Positions 24,740 through 35,884 of a stretch of 64,000 nt of DNA are shown in pieces. Under the pieces are notes generated by a model, which was given only the letters and a program-made list of their open reading frames with translations, had not been told where the DNA came from and did no database searches. The stretch comes from Henckelia pumila (lineage: Eukaryota > Streptophyta > Magnoliopsida > Lamiales > Gesneriaceae): contig NW_027331833.1 of the NCBI RefSeq assembly GCF_033568475.1, positions 6,820,001-6,884,000 of the forward strand, read 5' to 3'. Made by a program: the position numbers and the translations under genes. Numbering within the stretch: position 1 is the stretch's first letter; every line of letters begins with the position of its first letter.

Positions 24740-25653
24740 ATATAAGTGTGGGAATAGGACCATCAAAATCAATGAATAAATGCAGTACCAATAGAAAAAA
24801 TAAGAACACCAGCTTGTTTATGGAAGTTCGAAGGAAAAAATTGCTCTATATCTATCTTTCCTCTACTTTTTTTTTTTAAAAGAGGAATCACTAGAAGATT
24901 TTGATACTTACAACTACTAAAACTATCTACTTCAATTGGACTTACATTTGCTATTGAAACTCCTAGCACTCAACTTCGATATGCAAATTAAGAATTCTGG
25001 GAAAGAATATTTCCACATATTACAAATATACTCATACTTGAACAATGAAAATGATAAAAATAAAGTTGCGAGTAAAGCAATAGAATGAGTTGATCCTTAA
25101 ATGATCAGATGGGTCTTTGAGTGTATGCTTAAGATTTTGATGAAGCCTTAGGATTGCTTGATAATTGGTATTTGTTCGCGGATTCAACAGTTTCCTTCTG
25201 TTTCAAGAATGTGTCTTTTATAGATGGTCTTCAACGTCAGAACTTGAATAGACATGAATGATTTATTAATGAACTTGTTCCAAAAATAGCAAGATATTTA
25301 GCTTGTCATTTGTCTCATACCAAAAATGGTAAGCGGCGTTAAATACTATACACTTTATTAAATAATTTGTACTTCTAATAAATAACAAGTATAAATGTAT
25401 GAGACTTTGAAGACCTTCTGTGATACAAATATTTTCAATAACTAACGCTTGAATTTTTCACGTTGTATACTAAATTTTACACGTTACTAGTTCTACTTTT
25501 TGATGTCTACTGTTTTTACTTAAGAGTGCTGAATGTAGCTACTACTAGAATAGCGTCTACTGAAGTTATCAACAGTTTTTTGGATCATAAGGTCTACTGA
25601 TTTTCCTTGAGGTAAATTCTAGTATATAACCAAAAATTACCTCATCTAAAAGT
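24740..25653 (-). mobile_element. LTR-like block of the gene-carrying element, right side
   Basis: Contains GTTTATGGAAGTTCGAAGG near 24818 and the direct repeat at 24985-25255 shared with 15840-16110. It ends abruptly at 25653, where the Tat element's LTR begins, so it was probably cut by that insertion. The left edge is approximate. Confidence 0.4.
24985..25255. repeat. Direct repeat, copy 2 (partner 15840-16110)
   Basis: Matches 15840-16110 in the same orientation through phrases such as GATCCTTAAATGATCA and GTCTTTGAGTGTATGC. Together they suggest LTR or sub-LTR copies on both sides of the degenerate gene. Confidence 0.6.
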
Positions 25654-26272
25654 TGGTGATACCCCCGAGTAGGCCCATCGTATGCTTGAGCCCAATGAAG
25701 TCCCATAATTATGGATTAAGGTTCGAGTTTCATTCTAAGGGGTAGGGTAGGGTCGGCCCATGAGAGAAGTGTTGAAAAAGAGGTATGTTGGCTCCCAAGG
25801 GGTGAGGGTGAGCCCCATCATGTTGGGCCCTATCCATGGGTTCCATAAGACGAGTCAATAGCTTATGATAATGTAGCATGTGGGGTGGTGAGATTGGGTA
25901 TGGGGAGTGTAGAGGAAATAAGTGGAGGAGGGGCTCGCCCACCCGGCTTTGTGTTTTGGAAGGGCAAGCTTAAAGGAGAGGCGCATGAACTACATGCTCG
26001 TGGTCCTCTAAAAAGTGTTCGTGATCCCATACCTTGCCTCATATAAATACGGGTTAGCTCTCCTCATTTGTGGTTCATTCAATTTCATTTTGAGGGGCGC
26101 CCAAGCTCATCTTTCTATTATTCGTTCACGTCTCTGACTTGAGCGTCGGAGGGTTACGCCGGGACACCCTCCCGGCTCCCTCTAACATTATTTGTTTGAT
26201 TTCAGGTTTATCTTCGGACTTGAAGCTTTGAGCTTGAATTGGATTCGGACAATCAAATTTTAGTGAGTATCA
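25654..26272 (+). repeat. 5' LTR of the Tat-type element
   Basis: Starts TGGTGATACCCCC and ends TGAGTATCA. Aligns with 39114-39798 over its length. A TATAAATA box at 26042-26049 marks the probable promoter. The first LTR lacks about 65 bp present in the second near 39408-39475. Confidence 0.85.
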
Positions 26273-26273
26273 C

Positions 26274-26292
26274 TTTGCGTCGTTTGTGGGAA
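26274..26292 (+). other. Primer binding site, degraded
   Basis: TTTGCGTCGTTTGTGGGAA immediately after the 5' LTR is close to TGGCGCCGTCTGTGGGAA, the tRNA-complementary site seen intact in the copia element at 49935. Several C to T changes are evident. Confidence 0.6.
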
Positions 26293-26313
26293 GAATTTAG
26301 TTACGACATAGAT

Positions 26314-27276
26314 ATGGTTGGAAGGAGAGGAAGTAGAAAGGCTCACACTACCTCATCTCACCTAGGGCCCAGGATGGAGGAACCTCCCCCTAGGAATATG
26401 GTGGGGAACATGACCTTGGAAGATTTGGGTCAGTTTATCACTAGGGTTGTGGAAGAGGCCTTGAAAAAAAATCAAGAAGCCTTGCAAGGCTAGGGTCGTG
26501 AGAAAAATCCAGAGCAAGAGCAAGTGCAAGGTAAGGATGAAGTAGGCTAGCAGTGTTAGGTGGGAGGAAACTTGCCTCCTCCGGGCATGGATGATCAAGA
26601 GAAGGAGAAAATGTGGAAGAAGATAAGGATGTTGAGGCAACTTGGAAGCAAGGGTTCAACTCTTAAGAGGGAAAGTCCATTTTTCCTCGTTATTTTGGAG
26701 GAAGAACTTCCAGCTAGTTTCAAGAAGCCAAGCGTGGGAGAATATGATGGAAGCACGAACCCGGGCGAACATATGAGACGATTTGAGAATGACGCCTTAT
26801 TGCATCAATACTCCGACGACATAAAGTGTCTTGTATTCTTGAGAACGTTAGAAATGTTCGCTCAGAATTGGTTCAACATGTTGAATCCCGTTTTCATAAA
26901 GTTTTTTGAGGATTTCAGTGTGGTTTATATGAATCAGTTTTCTAGTAGCAAGAAGTACCAAAACGAATACTTGAGTTTGTTTGTGATGAAGCAACTAGAC
27001 CAAGAAACTTTGAGAGAGTTTATCCAACGCTTTAATGGTGTGGCTTTGGAAGTGCCGACTTCTAATCCCGATATACTGATAAGTGCCTTTACCCAAGGGT
27101 TGAAAGGAGGTGAATTCTTCAAATCTCTGGTTAAGAAGCTTCCATCAAGCTATGATGATCTTTTGGCACGAGCGGAGAAGTACGTGAATTTAGAGGACGC
27201 TCAAAGATACAGGAGGACTGAGAAAAGGAAAAGGGGTAGTAATGTGGAAGAGGTGGATAAAGGAGGTAGGAAGTGA
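26314..27276 (+). pseudogene. Gag of the Tat-type element
   Basis: Two open frames separated by stops near 26490-26550. The retrotransposon gag domain spans 26700-27180, with GEYDGSTNPGEHMRRFENDA, WFNMLNP and LREFIQRFN, phrases characteristic of Tat and Athila gag. The C-terminal part is basic (RRTEKRKRG). Gag would form the cytoplasmic virus-like particle that packages element RNA. No zinc knuckle was seen, as is usual in this lineage. Confidence 0.8.
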
Positions 27277-27599
27277 GGGGTGAGAGAGAGGGAAGATGAT
27301 CGAGCTCGAGGTAAAAGGCAGTTCTCACCTTATGTCCCCTTGGCTCCAAATCGGGACAAGGTGATGGGGTGGATGAAAGAGGAAGGAGGCAAGGAATTTT
27401 TCAAATAACTGAGGAAAACCCTAAGTTGCCTCTACCTATTAGAAGGACAAGAACTCCTCCAAGAGGCAATCAGGAGTTTCGATCACCCCCGAGGCGATTT
27501 CAGGGTCCTCTTTGGATAAATCCAAGAATGGAGAAGCCAAGAAGAGAGAGGGAGGGTCAGGGTCCTTCTCAAGGATTGACCAGAGAAGGAGGAGGACGG

Positions 27600-28229
27600 A
27601 TGAGACTAATAATCCTACAAGAGGTATGATTCATATGATTTCAGGAGGTGCCACCGACAGTGATTCTGGGCGGGCACGCAAAGCACATGGAAGGAGGATG
27701 GAGAACTTTGAAATATCTAAGGAATTGAATCCACCACAAGATCCCATCATCAGTTTTGGACCCGAAGACCTTTGTGGTGTTGTGGTTCCACATAATGATG
27801 CTTTGATGGTTACGGGGACAATTGAAATTATGATATAGTAAGGATATTTTTTGATAGGGGACTTCGGTAAATATGTTGTTCAAAGGGACGTTGGATCAAA
27901 TGAAAATAGAAGGATTCGAATTGAAGCTTATTTCAACACCTTTGTATGGATTCACGGGTCATGCTATTCAACCGTTGGGCCATATTGACCTCCCAGTTAC
28001 CATGGGAAACGATCCTAGACGGGTTACGAAGATGGTAAGCTTCACGGTGGTTGATGCTCCTTTGTCATACAATGGGATTTTGGGTCGGCAAGCTATGAAG
28101 GATTTCATAGTTGTAGCTTCCACGTATAAAGAGAAGTTGGAATTTTGTGTGGGGATCAGAAGGTGGCACACCGATGTTATGAGGGAGTGGTATGCGAAGA
28201 AGGAAAAAAAATACACGGTTGGAGGTTAG
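27600..28229 (+). pseudogene. Aspartic protease region of the Tat-type element
   Basis: Frame pieces encode ISFGPEDLCGVVVPHND, then GTLDQMKIEGFELKLISTPL and YNGILGRQAMKDFIVVAST, the usual surroundings of a Tat protease. The catalytic Asp-Ser-Gly region at about 27850-27870 is altered to Asp-Arg-Gly and followed by a frameshift, so the enzyme is inactive. The protease would process Gag-Pol. Confidence 0.7.
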
Positions 28230-28539
28230 CATGATACGAGGGGGTGGAGCTATGTTACTATTGGCTAAGAGAGAGGTTCAAGCACTTGAGGAGGAGGAAC
28301 CTGAATTAGTGGAATAAGGGGCTATGGGTGAGAAGCTTAAGATAGCTGCTGATTTGGATACTGAGGTCAAGGAAAAGCTTGTTATTTGCTTAAGGGCTAA
28401 ACTTGATGTATTCGCTTGGTCAGTTCAAGAGCTCAGAGGTATATATTTAGCGGTTATGGAGTACAAGTTAAATATATTATTCGGAGTTCGTCCCGTAAAA
28501 CAAAAATACACTTCGGACCCGATAAGTATAAAGTGATAA

Positions 28540-29700
28540 AAGATTAATAGAGGAGTTGCTTAGGGATGGGCACATTCGAGAGGTGCAATTTTGTACTTGG
28601 CTCTCGAATGTTGTGTTAGTACTCAAGAGCTCGGGCAGATGGAGGATGTGTGTTGATTTTAGGGAACTTAATAAGGCGTGTCCAAAAGATTGTTATCCAT
28701 TACCTTGAATAGATCAATTGGTGGATTCTATGGCTGACCATAAATACTTATGTCTAATGGATGCTTATCAAGGATATCGTCAAATCCTTTTAGCCATGGA
28801 TGATCAAGATAAGGTAAGATTTATCACTTCAGAAGGAACTTTTTGTTATGTGGTCATGCCCTTCGGGCTTAAGAATGCCGGAGCCACTTATCAGCGTTTG
28901 ATGGATAAAGTGTTTGCTAAGCAAGTAGGGAGAAACGCGGAGGTGTATGTGGATGATATTATGGTAAAATCAAAAGACACGACTTGCTTTATCGATGACT
29001 TTGTAGAAACTTTTTCCACCCTAAGGTCTTATGGGTTGAAGTTGAACCCTCAAAAGTGCATGTTTGGAGTGAAGAGTGGAAAAGTTTTGGGATATATGGT
29101 GACAGAGCGTGGGATTGAGGCCAATCCAAAGAAGGTGCAAGCTATACAAAATATGACGTCTCCTTGGGGTCCGAAAGAGGTCCAACAATTGACACGGAGA
29201 ATTGCATCTTTGGCGCGATTCATTTCTCGGTTGGCTCATCGTAGCCTGCATTTTTTCCGAACCTTAAGGAAAGCCAAGAAATTTGAATAGGTGTGAGGAT
29301 TGTGAGAAGGCTTTTGGAGAATTGAAGAAGTATCTGTCTGAGATACCCGTGTTGACTAAACCGGTGGCTAAAGAAGGATTATGGGTATATCTATCGGCTT
29401 CAAAGGGATCCGTGAGTTTAGTTCTTGTTAAGAAAGAAGGTTCTACTCAAAAACCTGTTTATTATGTGTCGCACACACTTAAAGGGGTTGAGTTGAGGTA
29501 TTCGGGGTTGGAAAAGTTTGTTTTGGAGTTGGTGATGATGACAAGATGGTTGAGGCCATATTTCATATCTCATCCCATTGTGTTGCTTTCGAACAACCAT
29601 TTGGGAAGGATTTTAACTCACCAAGAAATTTTGGGGCGGTTGGTAAAATGGGTTACCGAGTTGGGAGAGTATGATATATAATATGAGCCAAAGACCGCTA
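28540..29700 (+). pseudogene. Reverse transcriptase and RNase H of the Tat-type element
   Basis: RT motifs include SSGRWRMCVDFRELNKACPK (28630-28690), MPFGLKNAGATYQRLMDKVF and the catalytic YVDD in VYVDDIMVKSKD at about 28940. RNase H follows at 29310-29680 with VYLSASKGSVSLVLVKKEG and YYVSHTLKGVELRYSGLEK. The acidic start of RNase H reads YLSAS, as in Tat elements where this first RNase H is often degenerate. Stops at about 28708 and a shift at 29288 break the frame. Confidence 0.8.
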
Positions 29701-29761
29701 TTAAGGCGCAAGCTTTGGCTGTCTTCTTTTTCGAAACCGTTCATTTGGAAAATGAGGATCC

Positions 29762-30056
29762 GTGGAAGGTTTATGTTGATGGTTCAACGTCTATTTAGGG
29801 TAGAAGACTAGGGGTAGTGCTGAATTCTCCTGTGGGTGAGGCAGTGAAATTTGCGGTTAAATTAGATTTTAAGACATCTAATAACGATGCTGAATACGAA
29901 GCCATTTTTGCTGGACTTCGAGCGGCTAGGAGTATGTGAGCTCTGCAGATACATGTTTTTTCCAATTCACAATTGGTGGCACAAAAAATGAAAGGGGCAT
30001 ATGATGTGAAAAATGAAAAGCTTATTGAATATGCTCGAGAAGTGGATAGAGCATAA
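29762..30056 (+). pseudogene. Second (archaeal-type) RNase H of the Tat-type element
   Basis: A fold start VYVDGSTS, a middle NNDAEYEAIFAGLRAARSM and an end VFSNSQLVAQKMKGAYDVKN give the Asp, Glu, Asp/Ser spacing of plant-type RNase H1. Three in-frame stops interrupt it, and the third catalytic acid reads Ser (FSNSQL for the usual xSDSQL). An additional RNase H after the RT-linked one is diagnostic of the Tat clade. Confidence 0.75.
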
Positions 30057-30399
30057 GAACAATTTGCGAAGGTGGTTTTTGAGCTGATCCCTAGAAGGGA
30101 GAATGAGAAAGTGGTTGCTTTGGGAAAGATGGCTGGCTCTATTGGGAGTTGGAAAACTAGGGAAGTGGTATTTCAGGTGGAGCTCACACCTCATATGAGC
30201 TCGGCCATACCTGAACTCGGGGAGGAGGATTGGAGGGTGGTCATAATTAATTATTTGAAAGAAAGAAATCTGCCCGAGGACCCTAGGGATGCTTGAAGGT
30301 TAAAGTTAAAGAGTTCAAGGTATGTGTTGGTTTAGGAAGTGATATATAGGAGGTCATTCACGGGGACCTCTCCTTTGATGTTTAAGCTATCAATAGGCT

Positions 30400-31451
30400 G
30401 ATTACGTACTTCGAGAAGTACATGAAGGGTGTTGTGAAAATCACTTGAGAGATCACGCCTTGGTGAGAAAGGTAATGTTGGGGGGTTATTGTTGGCCTAA
30501 CGTCTTGGGAAGTGCCCAAGAGTTGGTCACATCATGTGATAGTTGTCAACAACATGCTCGATAGCAACACAGACCAACGGAGCTGATGAAAGTTATCGTT
30601 TCCGCTTGTACTTTTGATCAATGTGGTATGGATATCGTGGGTCCTTTTCCTATAACCCCTACTCAGAAGAAGGTTTTATTGGCGGCAATTGATTATTTCT
30701 CAAAGTGGATAGAAGCTGCGCCTTTCGCTAGGATCACTGAAGGAGATGTGTTGAAATTTTTGTGGAAGAATATAGTGTGTCAGTTTGGGGTACCTAGGAG
30801 GCTAAATTTGATAATGGAAGACAGTTTCAAGGAGCTAAGATTCAAGCGTGGTGTAAGAAAATGAAAATTCAGCAAGCTTTCACATCTGTGGCTTACCCTC
30901 AAAGTAATGAGCAAGTGAAAGTGACAAATAGATCATTGGTGCAAGACTTGAAGGCTAGACTTGGGAAAGCAAAAGGGAATTGGGCAGATGAGTTGCTAAG
31001 TGTCCTGTGGGCGTATCGAACTACACCTAGATAAGGAACAAAAGAAAGTCCCTTCAGCTTGTTTTATGGTAATGAAGCGGTGATTCCAGTGGAGATTAGG
31101 ATGGAGTCAGCCAAGGTCATGTTTTACGATGGAGATAATGGGGAAATAAGGTTGACTGATTTGGATTTGGTGGAGAAGAAGAGGGAACCTATATCAATTC
31201 GGTTGGAAGCTTACAAAAGTCGCATAACTCAAGCTTATAACTGTCGAGTAGTCCAAAGAAGATTTCAAGTGGGTGATTTGGTCTTGAAGAAGGTGCAAGA
31301 CGAGCAAAGAGGGAAATTGGACCCGAAGTGGGATGGTTCTTTTAAAGTCATTGAGAAGCTTAGCTCGGGAGCCTACTACTTGGAGGATACACGTGGTAAA
31401 GCTTTGAAGAGGCCCTGGAACGCCTATCATCTTAGAAAATATTATCCTTAA
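30400..31451 (+). pseudogene. Integrase of the Tat-type element
   Basis: Zinc-binding region at 30420-30560 (NHLRDHALVRKV ... CDSCQQHAR). Catalytic core from 30590: GMDIVGPFPITPTQKK carries the first Asp. The second Asp region is corrupted (LNLIMEDSFKELRF), and the Glu in NEQVKVTNRSLVQDL lies next to the expected site but reads Val-Lys around it. A C-terminal domain (FQVGDLVLKKVQ, KLDPKWDGSFKVIEKLSSGA) ends at 31451. The enzyme would insert cDNA in the nucleus; this copy is dead. Confidence 0.78.
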
Positions 31452-31617
31452 CTTACCTACTGATGTATCTCGTTTTCAATTATCACTTTTGCAATCATTT
31501 CAAGTTCAATGGAATCAATTTATTATTTTGAATTAATAAGTGTTGTTTTCTTATAAAAATGAATGGTTCTTGTCATGAGTTCCTAGATTATGTGGACTCT
31601 AAGAATATGTTGTTTGG
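31452..31617 (+). other. Spacer between integrase and tandem array
   Basis: Non-coding AT-rich link. No feature recognised apart from its position in the Tat-type 3' region. Confidence 0.5.
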
Positions 31618-31700
31618 AGCATCAAATCATATTTTTTCTACTCAGGTTATAATCTAGTAGAGGAGTTCGTGGATTGGAATTTGAAGTTTATGTTTTTCCT

Positions 31701-33189
31701 TGTTGCGTATTTTTTTGCTCGCAAGCGTACAATGTCAAGTTATAATATAGGAATTAAGTTCAAGTCGATCCCACAGAGAATGAATAAAATGATATTATAT
31801 TAAATATTTGCAACTAATAAAATCTTAATCCTATGTAGAGCTACGAGAATGTTTGAAATTCAAGTAAATAAAAATTGCAATGATTAAAATTAATTAACGA
31901 TGAGTTCGCAAGACAAAAAATTCAATCAGAGAAAAATTCTAGAGGTTCGATTTCACTTGACTATCCACCAGTTTAATTCCTAAAGAAATATATATCATAA
32001 ATTCTTCTAGTTTACTAACCAAAAATTATCAATATTTTCTACTCATTTTCTCAAGTGACAAGTATAAATTCGTATCTAATATCAAACTCAATATTTTCTA
32101 TCAAGGTTTAGATATCAAATTTGGTCAACAACACAATAATTCTTACAATGGCTTTAATGGAGTTATAGGCCTTTCGAACTCTATAAACACCAACGATGTA
32201 TTTTCCTACGGTTCTATTGCAAATGATATCTCTCGAGTGCTAGATTTCAAGTAAATATAACAATTTAACAAATGATCAGCTAATTGAATGCAATCAATTC
32301 AGCAAAACACAAATAAACTGAAATAAAAATTCTAATATATCAATCAAAATATAAAAAACACGGTCTCAAGTCAAGCTACGTCGTGCCTCTAGACAAAGAA
32401 ATTAGTTCATAACGAAAATAAAATCAAACAAAGCATGTTCTTGAACATAATTAAAAAATTAGGAGAAAGAACGAAATAAAACAAAGGTAGATGATGCTTC
32501 TCCGTCTCCGGAAGTCGCTTCGTCCATCTTTGTGTCAAGAATGCTTCTCTTCCCTTCTCCTTGGTCGCTATCCGTCTTTAGCCATCCCAAACTGATGCAA
32601 AAACCTCGATCCCCCCAAAATATGCCAAAAAATCTCCTTAAAAATCCGATTAGAAAAGTTTCCATATTTTTGAGAAAGTGCAGCGCTGAAGTTTCAACTT
32701 TTATTTTTCACGGAAAGACGTCTAGCGCTGAAGCGCTTTAAAAGTGGCGCTGGGGCACTTGAACATGAATTTACGGGCATTGGAGCACTAGAAAAATGGT
32801 TGAAAAAAATCATATCTGGAGTTCTAGACATTGGATCGGGCTGAAATTTTGACAGCATATTGAAAACATCCTATGCTTCATTTTGAACGGTGAGATCGGA
32901 TTTGGATCTCTCTAGAGTCGCCAATAATTTCTGGACACTTGCTGCTTTGTGATTATTTCTCAAGCCTCTTCTCGGTGTTCCGACTTTGATATTCGCACTT
33001 GTTTTCGATTCAATCTTGACTCCTTTTCCTCATTTCATCTATTTCACTTCTTTTACATCCCAAAAATTTATTGTTACCTAAATCCCTGCAACCGACACAA
33101 ACAAATACATACACGCATACTATCGCTCGATACATAACAAAAGTCAAGTTAAATCATATAAAATATAAGTGCAAAAATTTCACTTATCA
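31701..33189. mobile_element. Unclassified insertion splitting the 61-bp array
   Basis: Interrupts one array unit exactly: TTTTTCCT on the left and TTTCTACTAAGG on the right. It starts TGTTGCGTATTTTTTTGCTC and ends CACTTATCA, a TG...CA pair, with flanks TTCCT and TTTCT matching at four of five bases. About 1.49 kb, no domain recognised. A repeat with GCGCTGAAGCGCT-like phrases lies at 32680-32790. It may be a solo LTR or a non-autonomous LTR element. Confidence 0.5.
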
Positions 33190-33769
33190 TTTCTACTAAG
33201 GTCATAACCTAGTGGAGGAGCTTGGGGGTTGGGTGTCGAAATGATGTTTTTCCTACTAAGGTTACAACATTGTAGATGAGTTAGCGGGTTGGAGGGTGGA
33301 GTTTATGTTTTTCTTACTAAGGTTACAACCTTGTAGAGGAGTTAGTGGGTTGAAGGTTGAAATTAATGTTTTTCCTACTAAGGTTACAACTTTGTAGATG
33401 AGTTAAAGGGTTGGAGGTTGGAGTTCATGTCTCTCCTACTAAGGTTACAACCTAGTAGAGGAGTTAGCGGGTTTAAGGTTGAAATTAATGTTTTTCCTTC
33501 TAAGGTTATAATCTATTAGAGGAGATAAAGGTTGGAGGTTGGATTTCATGTCTTTTCTACTAAGGTTATAACCTAGCAGCGGAGTTAGAGGGTTAGAACA
33601 TGAAATCATATTTTTCTTACTAAGTTTACAACCTTGTAGAGGTAGCAGGTTGGAGGTTGAAATTAATGTTTTTCCTACTAAGGTTATAACTTAATGGAGG
33701 ATTTAGAGTGTTGAAGGTTGGATTTTATGTCTTTCCTACTAATGTTATAACCTAGTAGAGGAGTTAGAG

Positions 33770-35279
33770 TGTAGTAACCCAGTTTTATTTTACAAAATTA
33801 AGTTACTAATCATGTTTAGATTTAATAAAATATGATTAAGGAATTTTCATTTAATCTAACGGACCAAGGAATTGGGTCCAAAACACCTGAAAAATGCTTA
33901 TTGGGCTTAATTGGGCTTGGGACGTTCGGAAGGTCCAAACCAAGAGCGGAACATCCAATCGGATCGAAACCAGCGAAGCCAGTTTGGAAGCATTGGGAGC
34001 GATTGGAACGTCCGATCAGGAGATCGGAGCTTCCGATCTGCATCATCCGGAATGTGGCATTGGAGCTTGTACACGTAGCTGCATGCAGGAGATCAGAACC
34101 TTCAAAGCTCAGACCGGGGCTTCCGATCGTAGCCGTTGGACACGTTGCATGCATGCATCGATTGGAGCTTCCGATCGGCGTCTATAGATAGGGGTCCAAA
34201 TTCCTCATTTTAAAATGCCAAAAATCCTCTCCTCTCCCGTAATGGCTCTATTTTAAGGGCTTCGGGACTCTTTCTTTAAGAGTTGGAGTAGGAAGTAGTA
34301 TATTTTTACAGTACGGACAGTGTTCGTATTGGTGGCCAGATAGCGGAGCTCTGGCGAGGAGTCCAAGGGTCGTAGCTAGGCTGTGCCCAAGCTCTGGGGC
34401 ACGCATCATCAACGAGCTGACGACGGACGAAGGTATGGTTCTGGCTCCTTATAGGAAATAGGTAGTATGCTATAGATTAATTAAGGATTTTAGAGCATGA
34501 TAGGTGATGTTTGACATGTTAGATAATATATGGTATTTATGTATTGTAGTGCTGCATGGTAGGCTTGGACTTAGAGGGGAGCTTCTAGGATCTGCCTTAG
34601 TAAGGTATGAAAGTATTATTCGAGATATCCAGATTGAGTATGCATGTATTATGTCATTTATGTGTTTGAATTTATTATGTGATTGCATGATTTATATGAT
34701 ACAACATGTCATGTCTGTATGTTGCATACATGAGCATATTGAGCCTTTATCCTAGAGGTCTCCTGTAGTAGGGCGCTCACTCTACGAGTTTGTGGATGAT
34801 TGGATATGTAATTCTTGTGTCAGGTCACCGTTATGGTTGGACACTTGTACTAGTATCAGGTCACCATTATCCACTGGGTATATGAGCCACCTCCTGAGGC
34901 AACGACGCAACGTGCTATATACCCTGGGCCCGGTTTATGAGCTAGATTCTTGACCTGAGTGTCTTGGTACCCAATTCACTTTCATACATTCACATATAAT
35001 AGTATATACTCATACTCTCATACTGAGCGTGTTAGGCTCACTTTCGGTTATTTTTTGTTGTCTGGATACCCCATTTAATGGGGCAGATGCAGGTAGTTCT
35101 CCTGAGGACAAGGAGGTTAGGTGGTGACCAATGCTGGATGGCAGGGTTGACCATTTTGTTTTTCTTATCTGGTACTTAGATTATTTAAAGTTCCGCATTT
35201 ACTCTGATTTAGGTTTTTTATTGATTAATTGTATGCTTAAGCTTCTGATTAGTAGGTGATCACGGTGCGGGTCACTACA
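33770..35279 (+). mobile_element. Gypsy-type solo LTR in the tandem array
   Basis: Starts TGTAGTAACCC and ends GGGTCACTACA, with an exact 5 bp duplication TAGAG (33765-33769, 35280-35284). Length 1510 bp. A TATAGATA box lies at 34183-34190 and is preceded by repeated GGAGCTTCCGATC motifs (33930-34180). A block ATACCCCATTTAATGGGGCA near 35067 also occurs in the LTR pieces at 22176 and 45030. No coding. Confidence 0.88.
33930..34182. repeat. GGAGCTTCCGATC motif array upstream of LTR TATA box
   Basis: GGAACATCCAATCGG, GGAACGTCCGATCAG, GGAGCTTCCGATCTG, GGGGCTTCCGATCG and GGAGCTTCCGATCGG recur at irregular spacing. CGATCGG-type cores are palindromic. The array ends right at the TATA-like box. Confidence 0.7.
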
Positions 35280-35884
35280 TAGAGGGTTGGAGGTTGGAGT
35301 TTATGTTTTTCCTACTAAAGTTATAACCTAGTTAGAGGATTAGAGGTTAGAGTTTATGTTTTTTCTACTAAGGTTATAACCTAATAGAGGAGTTAGAGAG
35401 TTAGAGGTTATATTTTTTATACTAAGTTTATAACCTAGTAGAGGAGTTAAAGGGTTGGATGTTCAAGTTTATGTTTTTCCTACTAAGGTTATAACCTAGT
35501 AGAAGATTTAAAGGGTTGGATGTTGAAGTTCATGTTATTCCTACTAAGGTTGTAACCTAGTAGAGGAGTTAGAGGGATAGAGGTTGATGTTTATGTTTTT
35601 CCTATTATAACTCGTTCTAGTAAAAGAGTATGTGGTATGTCATGTCCAAATTAATAATTAAAATGGAAAAAAATTTATGTATGCAAGAAAATCAAGAAGA
35701 GGAATTTCATACGTTCCATGAATATAGTGGCACTAAATGATGAAACATAAAAGTCTTACATGCCATACTTGCATGTCAAAAGTAAAGACAAAAAATAAAG
35801 CATTATCCGTCATGACAAAATAACTGCCTGAAAGTGTGCATCTTCCACGATGATAATGACAAAACATAAATAATCAGCATAAGC

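Larger units (their letters stand above)
31618..35640 (+). repeat. 61-bp tandem array with a palindrome in each unit
   Basis: About 17 units of a 61-bp repeat, seen at 31618-31700, 33190-33769 and 35280-35640, interrupted by two insertions. A typical unit is TTTTTCCTACTAAGGTTACA followed by ACATTGTAGATGAGTTAG and a GGTTGGAGG-type tail. In most units CTACTAAGGTTATAACC is followed by TAGTAG, a near-perfect 23 bp palindrome. Units drift by a few bases. The array lies in the Tat 3' region between integrase and the antisense gene. Confidence 0.85.

Noticed and set aside
33832..34191. Plus-strand ORFs of 97-119 codons
   Set aside because: They run through the LTR motif array in two frames at once; no protein family matches.
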